From Nitrososphaeraceae archaeon (GTDB lineage: Archaea > Thermoproteota > Nitrososphaeria > Nitrososphaerales > Nitrososphaeraceae): a stretch of DNA of 15,229 bases. The DNA is taken from contig JAREAJ010000012.1 in assembly GCA_029240395.1 (NCBI GenBank), positions 1-15,229 of the forward strand. The letters are read 5' to 3'. Below are positions 1-6,841 of the stretch, piece by piece. The notes below the pieces were generated by a model that saw only the letters and a list, made by a program, of their open reading frames with translations, ran no database searches and was not told the DNA's origin. The position numbers and the translations under genes are program-made. The number at the start of each line of letters is the position of its first letter. Within the stretch, counting starts at the first letter, position 1.

Positions 1-59
1 TCATCCATTCATTTTTAATCTTGAGTCCTGCGCGTTTGACCAGGCTTCGCTATCCCTCC
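1..59 (-). tRNA. tRNA-Leu(CAA), 5' part, intron-containing, cut by window edge
   Basis: On the minus strand from position 59 the sequence reads as the 5' half of a tRNA-Leu: 7-nt acceptor strand GGAGGGA (59-53), TA, a D arm with GCG/CGC stem and loop AAGCCTGGTCAAA, then anticodon-stem strand CAGGA (30-26) and loop CTCAAGA (25-19) with anticodon CAA at 23-21. The expected closing strand TCCTG does not follow. Instead there is A-rich sequence to the window edge, which fits an intron at the canonical archaeal position 37/38. The 3' half, variable arm and splice motif lie outside the window, so this rests on the 5' half only. An A-rich box at 81-89 lies about 26 bp upstream of the tRNA and could be its TATA element. 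Confidence 0.75.
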
Positions 60-327
60 TCTTTCGTCCTTAGTTAGCTCCTTATTTCATCCTTGCGCTC
101 ACGGTAGGTTTCCATAACGTATCTCAAAATTTATTTATTCTCCTCTCGATTGGCGGTTTGGGTCTTACTCTTAGCAGAGTTGCACCCCTTATTGCGTGAC
201 TATTGATGCAAGGGGAGCTTGAATAAACTAATGCCTCAGAATACAGAATAAACAAAATAGTTTAGATAGGCTCGCGAAGAGGCGCAGAAGATTATTATTA
301 TTCCAAAGCGGCAAAATTATTACAGGA
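60..327. other. Intergenic region between tRNA-Leu and ssb
   Basis: No protein gene is seen in these 268 bases. They separate the divergent tRNA-Leu and SSB genes, so they should hold both promoters. A 6-bp inverted repeat CCCCTT (175-180) / AAGGGG (210-215) is present but its arms are 29 bases apart. An AT-rich stretch at 289-300 is about 30 bp upstream of the SSB start and is the best TATA candidate for that gene. Confidence 0.5.
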
Positions 328-615
328 ATGAAGATCAATGAGCTAAAGCCAGGAATGCGCGCAGTTAGCATAGGAGGGAGAGTTGATAATATCGCAGATG
401 CAAGAAGTGTCAATTTGAAATCCGGCGGGACGGCCCAAGTTGCCGATGCTACTATTTCCGATGAAACAGGGAGTATCAAGCTCTCATTGTGGGATGAGCA
501 GCTAAATATGGTAAAAGAAGGAGACCAGATTTACATAGAAAATGGGTATACTCAGGAGTTCCGAGGGGAAACCAGCCTAAACGTCGGCAGATATGGAAAG
601 TTAAAGAAGATCTAA
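328..615 (+). CDS. ssb: Single-OB-fold single-stranded DNA-binding protein (RPA/SSB type)
   Basis: A 95-residue protein made essentially of one OB fold, the size and shape of small archaeal SSB/RPA-like proteins. It should coat single-stranded DNA during replication, repair and transcription. Visible family features are the opening KINELKPGM and RAVSIGGRV, the central segment ATISDETGSIKLSLWDEQ with a tryptophan at residue 55 in the strand that usually stacks on DNA bases, and VKEGDQIYIENGY followed by a short C-terminal strand. There is no zinc finger and no long acidic C-terminal tail of the bacterial or Sulfolobus kind. The ATG at 328 is the first methionine of the fold. Family assignment is firm; whether it is the main SSB or one of several paralogues cannot be told. 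Confidence 0.85.
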   Translation: MKINELKPGMRAVSIGGRVDNIADARSVNLKSGGTAQVADATISDETGSIKLSLWDEQLNMVKEGDQIYIENGYTQEFRGETSLNVGRYGKLKKI

Positions 616-616
616 C

Positions 617-627
617 AGCTTTTTACC
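617..627 (+). terminator. T-tract downstream of ssb
   Basis: Immediately after the SSB stop codon there is a run of five T in GCTTTTTACC. Archaeal termination often needs only a T-tract, so this is a plausible terminator. It rests on composition and position alone. Confidence 0.35.
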
Positions 628-727
628 CTATTGCTCTGAATCGAACTGATGCAGGTAAATAAGAGATCAGAGATCCCATAATACCTGCTCCCTGCATAGT
701 ACAGTTTGATGCTCTCGGTGATAAAGT

Positions 728-1534
728 TCAACTGATGTAGCCCGTATTTGACGAACTATTTTGCGACGCAGGCTGAGTGCCTCCTACAACCCTTCCTGTC
801 CTTCCGGCTATTTGTTGCTCAATGGTCTGTATCAGCGCTTCTGTGTCTTTTGCCCGTTTCTCTAAGTTGGTCATGTCGATCTTGATATCGATAATTGAAA
901 GTAATGTCTCTAGAAGAGATTTAGAGGACTTAGCGTCGACCACATATCCCGACGTTTCTGCCAAAAGACAAATACCTTTCAATCCTCGCATTTTAGCAAT
1001 ACCGATCAAAATACCATTCATTCCTGTTATACTGCCGCCATCCATCGCAAGGACTCCTTTTTCCTGAAACGTTTTCACAATGTCTGTGTGTGTTGCCGTT
1101 CCAAATATTCTTGGCTTATCAATAAAAACACCAGTAATATAGGCAGCTAATGTGAAAATCTGTCTCGGATTAAATTTAGCCACAAGATCCAAGATCTCCT
1201 CAGCTAGATGATATTCTGAATCGGGGCTTGCAGGCTGCGAATCTCCCGTTAGCAAGAGCAAGGAGGTAGGGTTGGATTCCGTATCCTCAAAATAATATAT
1301 GCTATTCTTAATTAAGTCCGATGTTCCATCAGGTCTAATTAAAATCTGGGGAGGAAATGATGTTGAGTAAATATCGGCAAGATGCTTCGCATTTAATTCC
1401 TGGATTAAATGATCCACGGCTAGCTTCCCAACGAAGCCGCTACCCGGAAACCCACAGATCAAAACTGGTTCGTGCAAACCTTGAACCTTGTCTTGGGAAA
1501 ATACCACATTTATTCCGTGTCTTAAAGACACCAC
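728..1534 (-). CDS. PAC2-family proteasome assembly chaperone homologue
   Basis: A 268-residue protein of the PAC2 family (COG2047), related to eukaryotic PAC2 and archaeal PbaA/PbaB, proposed to assist assembly or function of the 20S proteasome. The PAC2 core spans about residues 10-230: VLICGFPGSGFVGKLAVDHL near the N-terminus, a central FTLAAYITG strand-turn, then MDGGSITGMNGILIGIA and LLAETSGYVVDAKSSKSLL. After it come a helical, probably coiled segment (about 220-245) and a Ser/Asn-rich tail. The last residues are GYIS. Tyr is third from the end, so it does not match the HbYX proteasome-docking motif. The start is GTG at 1534, supported by a TTTTAAA box 27 bp upstream, as expected for a leaderless mRNA. 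No proteasome gene is adjacent. Family is clear; partner is inferred. Confidence 0.85.
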   Translation of the reverse strand: MVSLRHGINVVFSQDKVQGLHEPVLICGFPGSGFVGKLAVDHLIQELNAKHLADIYSTSFPPQILIRPDGTSDLIKNSIYYFEDTESNPTSLLLLTGDSQPASPDSEYHLAEEILDLVAKFNPRQIFTLAAYITGVFIDKPRIFGTATHTDIVKTFQEKGVLAMDGGSITGMNGILIGIAKMRGLKGICLLAETSGYVVDAKSSKSLLETLLSIIDIKIDMTNLEKRAKDTEALIQTIEQQIAGRTGRVVGGTQPASQNSSSNTGYIS

Positions 1535-1813
1535 GGTTTCTAAGTCTACGAGAAGACTTTAAAACCTTACTAAGAACTGCACTTTCGAATGGCACCTTAA
1601 GAACTCGCTCACAGATGTTACCTGCCAGCGTGGAGTCTTCACAATTTTGGCAGAAGGATAATAAAATGTACTTTGATCTCACGCCTAAGAATATCGATAT
1701 CAACAATAGGAACGACAGAGTGAAAATCAAAACTTACTTAACGGGTCAAAGTATTACTAACCCGAGGCCGATTATTATATGCCACCCTTTTCCGAAAATC
1801 TAACCTATACCAT
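1535..1813. other. Intergenic region with short inverted repeats
   Basis: I find no convincing gene in this stretch; the long reading frame running through it continues antisense into the PAC2 gene and has no recognisable protein character. It holds a 6-bp inverted repeat AAGTCT (1542-1547) / AGACTT (1554-1559), lying between the PAC2-gene TATA box and its start codon. Confidence 0.4.
1558..1564 (-). promoter_or_regulatory. TATA box of the PAC2-family gene
   Basis: TTTTAAA on the minus strand, centred 27 bp upstream of the GTG start at 1534. This places transcription initiation at or next to the start codon and supports that GTG as the true start. Confidence 0.55.
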
Positions 1814-1988
1814 ATGAAATATTTTTGGAAATGCACTGCAGTGTAAATCCTACATTGTTTATACAGAAGCACCAGCTGATTGGCCTTGGCATAGCATGAG
1901 CAAGATTGCCTACAGCTGTAGTCTTGCTGACTTCTTCGTGGATGAGTCTGGCACAAAAACTAGATTAACCACCGGATACGTAGTATGA
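1814..1988 (+). pseudogene. Small CxxC protein gene interrupted by one frameshift
   Basis: From the ATG at 1814 the reading frame gives MKYFWKCTAV and stops at 1844-1846. Dropping one base at or near G1841 joins it to an open frame running from 1842 to the TGA at 1986-1988, and gives a 57-residue protein. At the join it reads MKYFWKCTACKSYIVYTEAP, with a CxxC pair at residues 7 and 10, a common opening of small zinc-ribbon or rubredoxin-like proteins. The second frame continues with PADWPWHSM, a further Cys in IAYSCSLADF, and ends LTTGYVV. Protein-like composition on both sides of the join, plus the CxxC created exactly there, argues for a real gene with a single indel: a pseudogene or a sequencing error. 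I do not recognise the family. The stop lies 13 bases before the histidine kinase start. Confidence 0.5.
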
Positions 1989-2001
1989 GTAATAGGCCGA
2001 G

Positions 2002-3876
2002 ATGAAAAAATTTTTTATAGGAAAGGTGAAGCAAGTTGGGGTCATCTCAATAGTCTCAATCGTTGTACTTTCTTATGGTTTATTTTTTTATGTGCAGGGC
2101 GTTACTGAGATTAACGTAAGGAATAGCCTTTTTGAGCAGCAAAAAGACCGGCAGCTTGAATCTGCTAGAAGTATCTCTCGGAATATCGAATCCGATATTA
2201 GCCTTGTGATGCTAATGCTAGATGGCTTAGCCAATTCTTTTTATTTTCAACAGGGAGAACTTTATAGCGAGGCCACAAAAAAAATCATGGAAGAAAAATA
2301 CGAACAATTTAGTCCTATAATTGACAGATTGTTCGTCCTAGATAAAAAGGACATTGTCACGCTGAGTATAACCCAGAGAGGTTCCGAAACCTTTGTGGGG
2401 AATGACTTATCCCTTCGGGAATGGGTGAGCGAGAGCAAAAATACATTGAAACCAGTTTTCTCCAATGGCTTCGAAAGACAGGGAATATATACTATTTTTA
2501 TTACTCACCCAGTTGTAAACAGAGACTCAAAGGAATACATCGGAATGGTAGTAACATCCATACCCACCGTTAAGTTTTTTTCACATTATGGAAACGTGAA
2601 AGACAGCGGTACCCCCTTTCTTGTCGCGTACGATAAGAACGGCATTATACTAGCAAACGGCGCGAACGACGATTTGGTGGGAGAGAGCTTTTTTGGACCG
2701 ACGGTACAAAATTTCATTGAGCAGGATAATATCCTGAATAATTTAACGCGCAGTCTACTAGCAGGGCACTCTGGTCACGGAGTGTATGATTATGGTACGG
2801 GAGAGCGTCTCACAACACAGTCGGCCATTACTATTGATGGAGATACAATATTCTCAATTCAGCTAGTAACACCGAGCGCTCAGATATACTCTGAAATTAA
2901 TCAAGTTTTATTTGCGGAAAGAATGAAGATGTTTTCGCTGCTGGCAGGCACAAGCGCTGCGGTTGTCGTGCTTATAGTCTTTATTATTAAATGGAGTAGT
3001 AGCCTAGACCGCGAAGTTAAAAGAAGGACGACCGAACTGAATGAATCAAACCAGCGCCTTGCTCTAGCCAATGAACAACTTAAAATGCAAGAGAAAATGC
3101 AGAAAGAGTTCATAAATGTAGCTGCTCATGAACTCAGAACCCCTATCCAGCCTATACTAGGGTTATCAGAAATCCTTCGGTCTAGGCTCGCCAAAGGACC
3201 AGAGTGGCAAGGCCAGGATCTCTTAGATATCATTATCAGAAATGCAAAAAGGCTGCAAAGATTGGCAGAAGATATTCTAGACGTCACGCGGATTGAAAGT
3301 CAGTCACTGCGACTTAAAAAGGAGCAGTTTAGTTTGTACGAAATGGTTTCAAGCATAGTGGAGGATTACCGAAACCAAATAGCTAAAACAAACACCGGCA
3401 CGAGTTCTGATAACAGCTACAAAGGCATAACGTTAATCCTTATGCCGAGCAAAGATGATCTAACCGTTGAAGCAGACAAGAACAGAATAGCGCAGGTGAT
3501 TTCAAATCTATTGAGTAATGCCATTAAATTCACTAGACAAGAGCCAAATGAGGAGAAAGAATTATCCAAAGACGTAAAAACTATCTTGATTACTGTTGAG
3601 AAGAATGACACACAAAACGAAGTGACCGTAAGCATACGAGACGCCGGAATCGGGATCGATTCGGAAATATTACCTAGGCTTTTCTCTAAATTTGCATCGA
3701 AGTCCTTCGAAGGTACGGGATTAGGACTGTTTATTTCCAAAAGTATTGTTGAAGCACACGGAGGTAAGATATGGGCAGAAAACAATTCCGGTAACCACTT
3801 GGAAAGCAGTGGCGCTACGTTTAGGTTCAGTTTAGCACTAAGTATACAAAGCACGAAGACATTCCTGCCACAATAG
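2002..3876 (+). CDS. Membrane sensor histidine kinase with extracellular Cache domain
   Basis: A 624-residue two-component sensor kinase. Transmembrane helix 1 (about 12-33) and helix 2 (about 311-332) flank an outward-facing sensor region of roughly 275 residues that looks like a double-Cache domain, with PVFSNGFERQGIYTIFITHP and GMVVTSIPTVKFF. A coiled-coil linker (about 336-365) leads to the HisKA domain with the phospho-acceptor His376 in NVAAHELRTPIQP. The catalytic ATPase domain follows: N-box LLSNAIKF (Asn506), G1 box RDAGIGID (Asp547), then FSKF and the G2 box GTGLGLFISKSIVEAHGG (from about 571). All catalytic boxes are intact. There is no HAMP, receiver or output domain, and no response regulator in the window, so it is an orphan kinase here. 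The ligand cannot be read from sequence; Cache domains usually bind small metabolites. Confidence 0.92.
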   Translation: MKKFFIGKVKQVGVISIVSIVVLSYGLFFYVQGVTEINVRNSLFEQQKDRQLESARSISRNIESDISLVMLMLDGLANSFYFQQGELYSEATKKIMEEKYEQFSPIIDRLFVLDKKDIVTLSITQRGSETFVGNDLSLREWVSESKNTLKPVFSNGFERQGIYTIFITHPVVNRDSKEYIGMVVTSIPTVKFFSHYGNVKDSGTPFLVAYDKNGIILANGANDDLVGESFFGPTVQNFIEQDNILNNLTRSLLAGHSGHGVYDYGTGERLTTQSAITIDGDTIFSIQLVTPSAQIYSEINQVLFAERMKMFSLLAGTSAAVVVLIVFIIKWSSSLDREVKRRTTELNESNQRLALANEQLKMQEKMQKEFINVAAHELRTPIQPILGLSEILRSRLAKGPEWQGQDLLDIIIRNAKRLQRLAEDILDVTRIESQSLRLKKEQFSLYEMVSSIVEDYRNQIAKTNTGTSSDNSYKGITLILMPSKDDLTVEADKNRIAQVISNLLSNAIKFTRQEPNEEKELSKDVKTILITVEKNDTQNEVTVSIRDAGIGIDSEILPRLFSKFASKSFEGTGLGLFISKSIVEAHGGKIWAENNSGNHLESSGATFRFSLALSIQSTKTFLPQ

Positions 3877-4006
3877 ATAACTAGTTGGCAGTGAGTTCTC
3901 CCTCTTGCGTAGAAATGGTGATATTGGTCCGAGCAGAGATCAATAGCTTATGCAGCGCAAATTTCGGTCGATCACTATCTTGTAGGTTAAGATGTGATCT
4001 CATCAA

Positions 4007-4894
4007 TTAAAATCGTCGAAGTATTTTGGGCTTCAAATGCCATGGACTCCTTTTCAGGCCCACTATAAGGGATAGGAGTCCCTTCCTATCAGCAGGCAAA
4101 GTTCCGCCCATGGAATAGACGTTTGAAGCATGGTTAGCCCTAAACGTTATTGGCCTCTGAGGACTTATCAGCCTAATCAGGCTCTCCAGCTCGTCAAGGA
4201 TTTCAGTATCCTCAAGGGGAATGAAAGGTTCACTAAACTTGCGAGCAAATTCTTCATAGATAGCCTCTTCCAGTTGAAGGTTCAACGCGGCCAAATAATG
4301 TGGAGATGCCATGCTAACCAGTCTCGCCGTGTCCTCTATATGTTGCCTCGTATATGTACGTCCTCCTAGCCCCAAGATCACCATGCAAGAAAGGGTATAA
4401 CCATGTGATTGAGCCTTTTGACATGCGCGGAGAATTCCCTTACTTGTCGCTCCCTTGGTAACTTTTTTCAATAGTATATCGTTCCCTGTTTCAACGCCTA
4501 CATAGAGCATTTCCAGCCCTGCATGTCTGAGCATTTGCATTTCTTCGTCACTCTTATGGAGAATATTTTTCGGCATAGCATAACTTGCAACACGATTCAA
4601 GGTCGGAAATTTCAGATTCAAATATTTTATTATTCGAATGAGATCATCTGTAGCGAGGTTTAAGGCATCTCCGTCTGCCAGAAATATTCTTTTCGTTTGA
4701 GGAAATGCATCAGAAGTCAAGTCTATCTCAGCTTTAATCTCATCCCATGGTCGTTCTTGATAATCTTTAGTTCTGTACATATTACAGAAAGAACATTTGT
4801 TAAAAGAACAGCCTAGGGTAACTTGGAGTGTAAGGGAATCGGCCTCTGAAGGGGGTCTGTAGAGTGGATGATCGTAATTTAAATCCAAATTCAC
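4007..4894 (-). CDS. Radical SAM protein (CX4CX2C type)
   Basis: A radical SAM enzyme of about 295 residues. The [4Fe-4S]/SAM motif is GCSFNKCSFCNMY, near residue 29 from the start chosen here. The spacing is Cys-X4-Cys-X2-Cys rather than the classical CX3CX2C, but it resembles the CxxNKCxFCxMY form I recall from a COG1032-like subgroup. Downstream are FLADGDAL, the glycine-rich strand LYVGVETGND and SCMVILGLGG, typical of the partial TIM barrel. There is no B12-binding domain and no extra C-terminal cysteine cluster. An ATG at 4969 would add 25 residues, but a strong TATA box lies within that extension, about 26 bp upstream of the GTG at 4894. I therefore take GTG, giving the N-terminus VNLDLNYDHPLYRPPSEAD. 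Reaction and substrate are unknown; it stands alone between the kinase and a geneless stretch. Confidence 0.85.
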   Translation of the reverse strand: MNLDLNYDHPLYRPPSEADSLTLQVTLGCSFNKCSFCNMYRTKDYQERPWDEIKAEIDLTSDAFPQTKRIFLADGDALNLATDDLIRIIKYLNLKFPTLNRVASYAMPKNILHKSDEEMQMLRHAGLEMLYVGVETGNDILLKKVTKGATSKGILRACQKAQSHGYTLSCMVILGLGGRTYTRQHIEDTARLVSMASPHYLAALNLQLEEAIYEEFARKFSEPFIPLEDTEILDELESLIRLISPQRPITFRANHASNVYSMGGTLPADRKGLLSLIVGLKRSPWHLKPKILRRF

Positions 4895-4912
4895 AGTTGC
4901 TATAATGTGCGA

Positions 4913-4924
4913 ATATATATTTAA
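4913..4924 (-). promoter_or_regulatory. TATA box of the radical SAM gene
   Basis: TTAAATATATAT on the minus strand, centred about 25 bp upstream of the GTG at 4894. It is the best match to an archaeal TATA element in the window and decides the start codon of the radical SAM gene in favour of 4894 over the upstream ATG at 4969. Confidence 0.6.
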
Positions 4925-5231
4925 GATTATTATGCGCCGAAAGGGCTCTACTGTAACACGGTATCGCAAGAAGGGAGTCTTTACTAATGGACAGACTATT
5001 GTGGGTCGGTTCGTCGCGAGATCCTCATTGTTTGTAACTCGGTCTGGAGCAGCATAATATTACCTCATCCCCTAGTTGATACGGACACTTAAGCTATTAA
5101 TAGGTTCTAAAAATCGGTTAATTATTGACGAGTAGAGAACTTTTAAAGGCAGCTTGGATCTCGGCCAATCTTGAACTAAACTAGACCCAGATGGTTAAAA
5201 AATCAGACAATGTGACGTCAAGGAATTTCGT
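4925..5231. other. Intergenic region without recognised gene
   Basis: No reading frame with protein character and no tRNA-like fold is seen on either strand. Two short perfect palindromes are present, CTATTAATAG at 5093-5102 and TGACGTCA at 5213-5220, which may be chance. The stretch lies upstream of the radical SAM gene and downstream of the DUF2024 gene, both on the minus strand. Confidence 0.4.
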
Positions 5232-5266
5232 AAAAAAATTAGAGTAGTTAGTAACTTCCTAGTTAC
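5232..5266 (-). terminator. Hairpin plus T7 tract at the 3' end of the DUF2024 gene
   Basis: On the minus strand a 6-bp hairpin, GTAACT/AGTTAC with a 4-nt loop (5251-5266), spans the TAG stop codon at 5261-5259. Twelve bases further on there is a run of seven T (5238-5232). In archaea the T run alone may be enough to stop transcription. Confidence 0.45.
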
Positions 5267-5519
5267 AACCTTCCATCTTCTGAATATAGTATCCTGTGGA
5301 CTCGATATCCCTCTGCACCATTGGTGGTGCCTCTTGCACATGACAAAATTGGCATTCTTCCTGAGTCATCTTCTGGCCATCCTGGCCCACGCTAGACAGA
5401 TATTTCTTGCCATATTCAATCGCCTTTTCATGGGGAGTGCTTGCCTCGACAACGACGTCGAAGTGCATAGTTTTGCCATCTTTCCTCTTCACGTAAGTAT
5501 CGTAAACTGCGCATTCCAT
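5259..5519 (-). CDS. DUF2024 family protein
   Basis: A small soluble protein of 86 residues from the start chosen here, matching the DUF2024 family end to end. The opening AVYDTYVKRKDGKTMHFDVV, the middle AIEYGKKYL, the cysteine/histidine segment EECQFCHVQ and the closing GYYIQKMEGCN are all family hallmarks. The CxxCH arrangement suggests metal or redox chemistry, but I know of no established function for the family. An ATG at 5531 would add four residues (MLYL). I prefer the ATG at 5519 because a TATA-like box is centred 26 bp upstream of it, as for a leaderless transcript. The gene is divergent from the phosphomevalonate dehydratase genes, and a hairpin/T-run follows its stop. Confidence 0.85.
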   Translation of the reverse strand: MECAVYDTYVKRKDGKTMHFDVVVEASTPHEKAIEYGKKYLSSVGQDGQKMTQEECQFCHVQEAPPMVQRDIESTGYYIQKMEGCN

Positions 5520-5541
5520 AAGATACAACATGAAGATACAC

Positions 5542-5549
5542 TATTTATT
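5542..5549 (-). promoter_or_regulatory. TATA box of the DUF2024 gene
   Basis: AATAAATA on the minus strand, centred 26 bp upstream of the ATG at 5519. It supports a leaderless mRNA beginning at that codon. Confidence 0.5.
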
Positions 5550-5630
5550 CATTGAGCTCGGACGAATATTGATGATGCACGTCAATCGTACAATACTTAT
5601 ACGAGTCGTCAGTCAACTTGTTCGTACTAG

Positions 5631-6782
5631 ATGCAGCTGACAACCGAAGAGGAAAACAGTATGAACGGTCGTTACGGCTCATCCCTGGCTACAGCATATA
5701 AAATTCTGGTGGCTATAGGGGAAGCGACAGAGGCTGAGAGACTCGTAGACATTCAGTGGGCTCACCTTTCAGGAGTCAATTACAATACTATAGGCGATGC
5801 AGGGACCAGCTTTCTGGAAAACTTTAGCAGAGAAGCCAGGGTGAGGGTGAAAACTACTATAAATCCGATGGGATATGACAGGACATTAGCTAATAAACTC
5901 TCGCAAAACTTCCTGACCAAACAAACATCTATAGTAGATTCCTATGAGAGGATGGGGGTAACGACCTCATTTTCCTGTATTCCGTACGAACTTTTCTCAG
6001 TGCCTAAGAAAACAAGTGTAAGTTTTGCTGAAAGCAACGCTGCTATTTTTTCAAACTCTATGCTTAATCTCTTAACCAATAAAGAGAGCGCTCTGAGTGC
6101 CCTTGCAAGTTCTGTTACGGGTAAAGCACCCTTCTCTGGCCTCAGAGTGGCGGAACAAAGGCAAGCGAATATATCCATAAGACCCACCTTTCGTCCCAAA
6201 ACAGAGTTGGATTGGGGACTACTCGGCTATTTTGCGGGAAAAATGGTTGGTGAAGATTGCATTAATTTCGAGGGCATTGATCAGCCAGATATACTGAGTG
6301 CAAAATCGCTCTCTGCAGCAATGGGAACGTCTGGTTCCTGTGGCATGTTTACTGTGGGGCAGAAAAACGGAAAACAACTGATTAGATATGAACCTAGTAA
6401 TGCTATGTCTGTAAAAGATGAACTTAATACCTCCGAGGATGGAGATCTAATAATCCTTGGTAGCCCGCAACTCGGTATGAATGACCTCTCCTATCTGGCA
6501 GGACTGTTAGAGGGAAAAAAGTTAAGCAAAGATTGCATGATCTTTTGCGCTAGAGAAGTACATCGCATTGCTTCTAGCAGGGGGATTGTTAACAGGCTTG
6601 AGAAGTCCGGATGTAGATTTTTTTGTGACTCGTGCAGCTGTTTCACGCCATTGGTAGACAAGAAAGAAACGGATTCCGCTATAACAAACAGTGTTAAAGC
6701 TGCATACTACCTTAACCGCTTTAACAGGGTAAAGGTGTGCCTTAAAAACCTAAAGACAATTGTTGATGAATTTTCAGCATAG
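5631..6782 (+). CDS. Phosphomevalonate dehydratase large subunit (aconitase X catalytic subunit)
   Basis: A 383-residue protein of the aconitase X (DUF521) family. With the small subunit encoded just downstream it should dehydrate (R)-5-phosphomevalonate to trans-anhydromevalonate 5-phosphate, a step of the archaeal mevalonate pathway to isoprenoid lipids. Family landmarks in order: MQLTTEEENSMNGRYG at the start, VDIQWAHLSGVNYNTIGDAG, SFSCIPYE (Cys116), SFAESNAAIFSNSMLNLLTN, GLLGYFAGKMVG, and CDSCSCFTP near residue 332. Length and start agree with the family. Odd: where I recall Gly-Cys-Pro-His in this family, this protein has LGSPQ (about 277-280), losing a Cys expected to help hold the Fe-S cluster. 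Several extra cysteines (210, 237, 302, 306, 328, 332, 337) are present. A possible TATA element, ACTTATA at 5595-5601, lies about 33 bp upstream. Family sure; activity not. Confidence 0.85.
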   Translation: MQLTTEEENSMNGRYGSSLATAYKILVAIGEATEAERLVDIQWAHLSGVNYNTIGDAGTSFLENFSREARVRVKTTINPMGYDRTLANKLSQNFLTKQTSIVDSYERMGVTTSFSCIPYELFSVPKKTSVSFAESNAAIFSNSMLNLLTNKESALSALASSVTGKAPFSGLRVAEQRQANISIRPTFRPKTELDWGLLGYFAGKMVGEDCINFEGIDQPDILSAKSLSAAMGTSGSCGMFTVGQKNGKQLIRYEPSNAMSVKDELNTSEDGDLIILGSPQLGMNDLSYLAGLLEGKKLSKDCMIFCAREVHRIASSRGIVNRLEKSGCRFFCDSCSCFTPLVDKKETDSAITNSVKAAYYLNRFNRVKVCLKNLKTIVDEFSA

Positions 6783-6814
6783 AGGGGGCGTTTCGAAACT
6801 TTCCAGATCTATGC

Positions 6815-6820
6815 TTTAAA
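6815..6820 (+). promoter_or_regulatory. TATA-like box before the small-subunit gene
   Basis: TTTAAA centred about 25 bp upstream of the GTG at 6842. The small-subunit gene could thus have its own leaderless transcript besides read-through from the large-subunit gene. The box may be chance in AT-rich sequence. Confidence 0.35.
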
Positions 6821-6841
6821 TGTAGAAGAATTGTAGTAGGT

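Noticed and set aside
1357..1803. A 148-codon plus-strand frame
   Set aside because: Its first 178 bases run antisense to the PAC2 gene, and its composition does not look like a folded protein. It is a shadow frame.
3417..3854. 145-codon minus-strand frame
   Set aside because: Entirely antisense to the ATPase domain of the histidine kinase.
5093..5220. Short palindromes CTATTAATAG and TGACGTCA
   Set aside because: Only 8-10 bases, single copies, not placed at a promoter; chance is sufficient.
5570..5640. Possible C/D box sRNA starting at a TGATGA
   Set aside because: No properly spaced CTGA D box and no second C'/D' pair.
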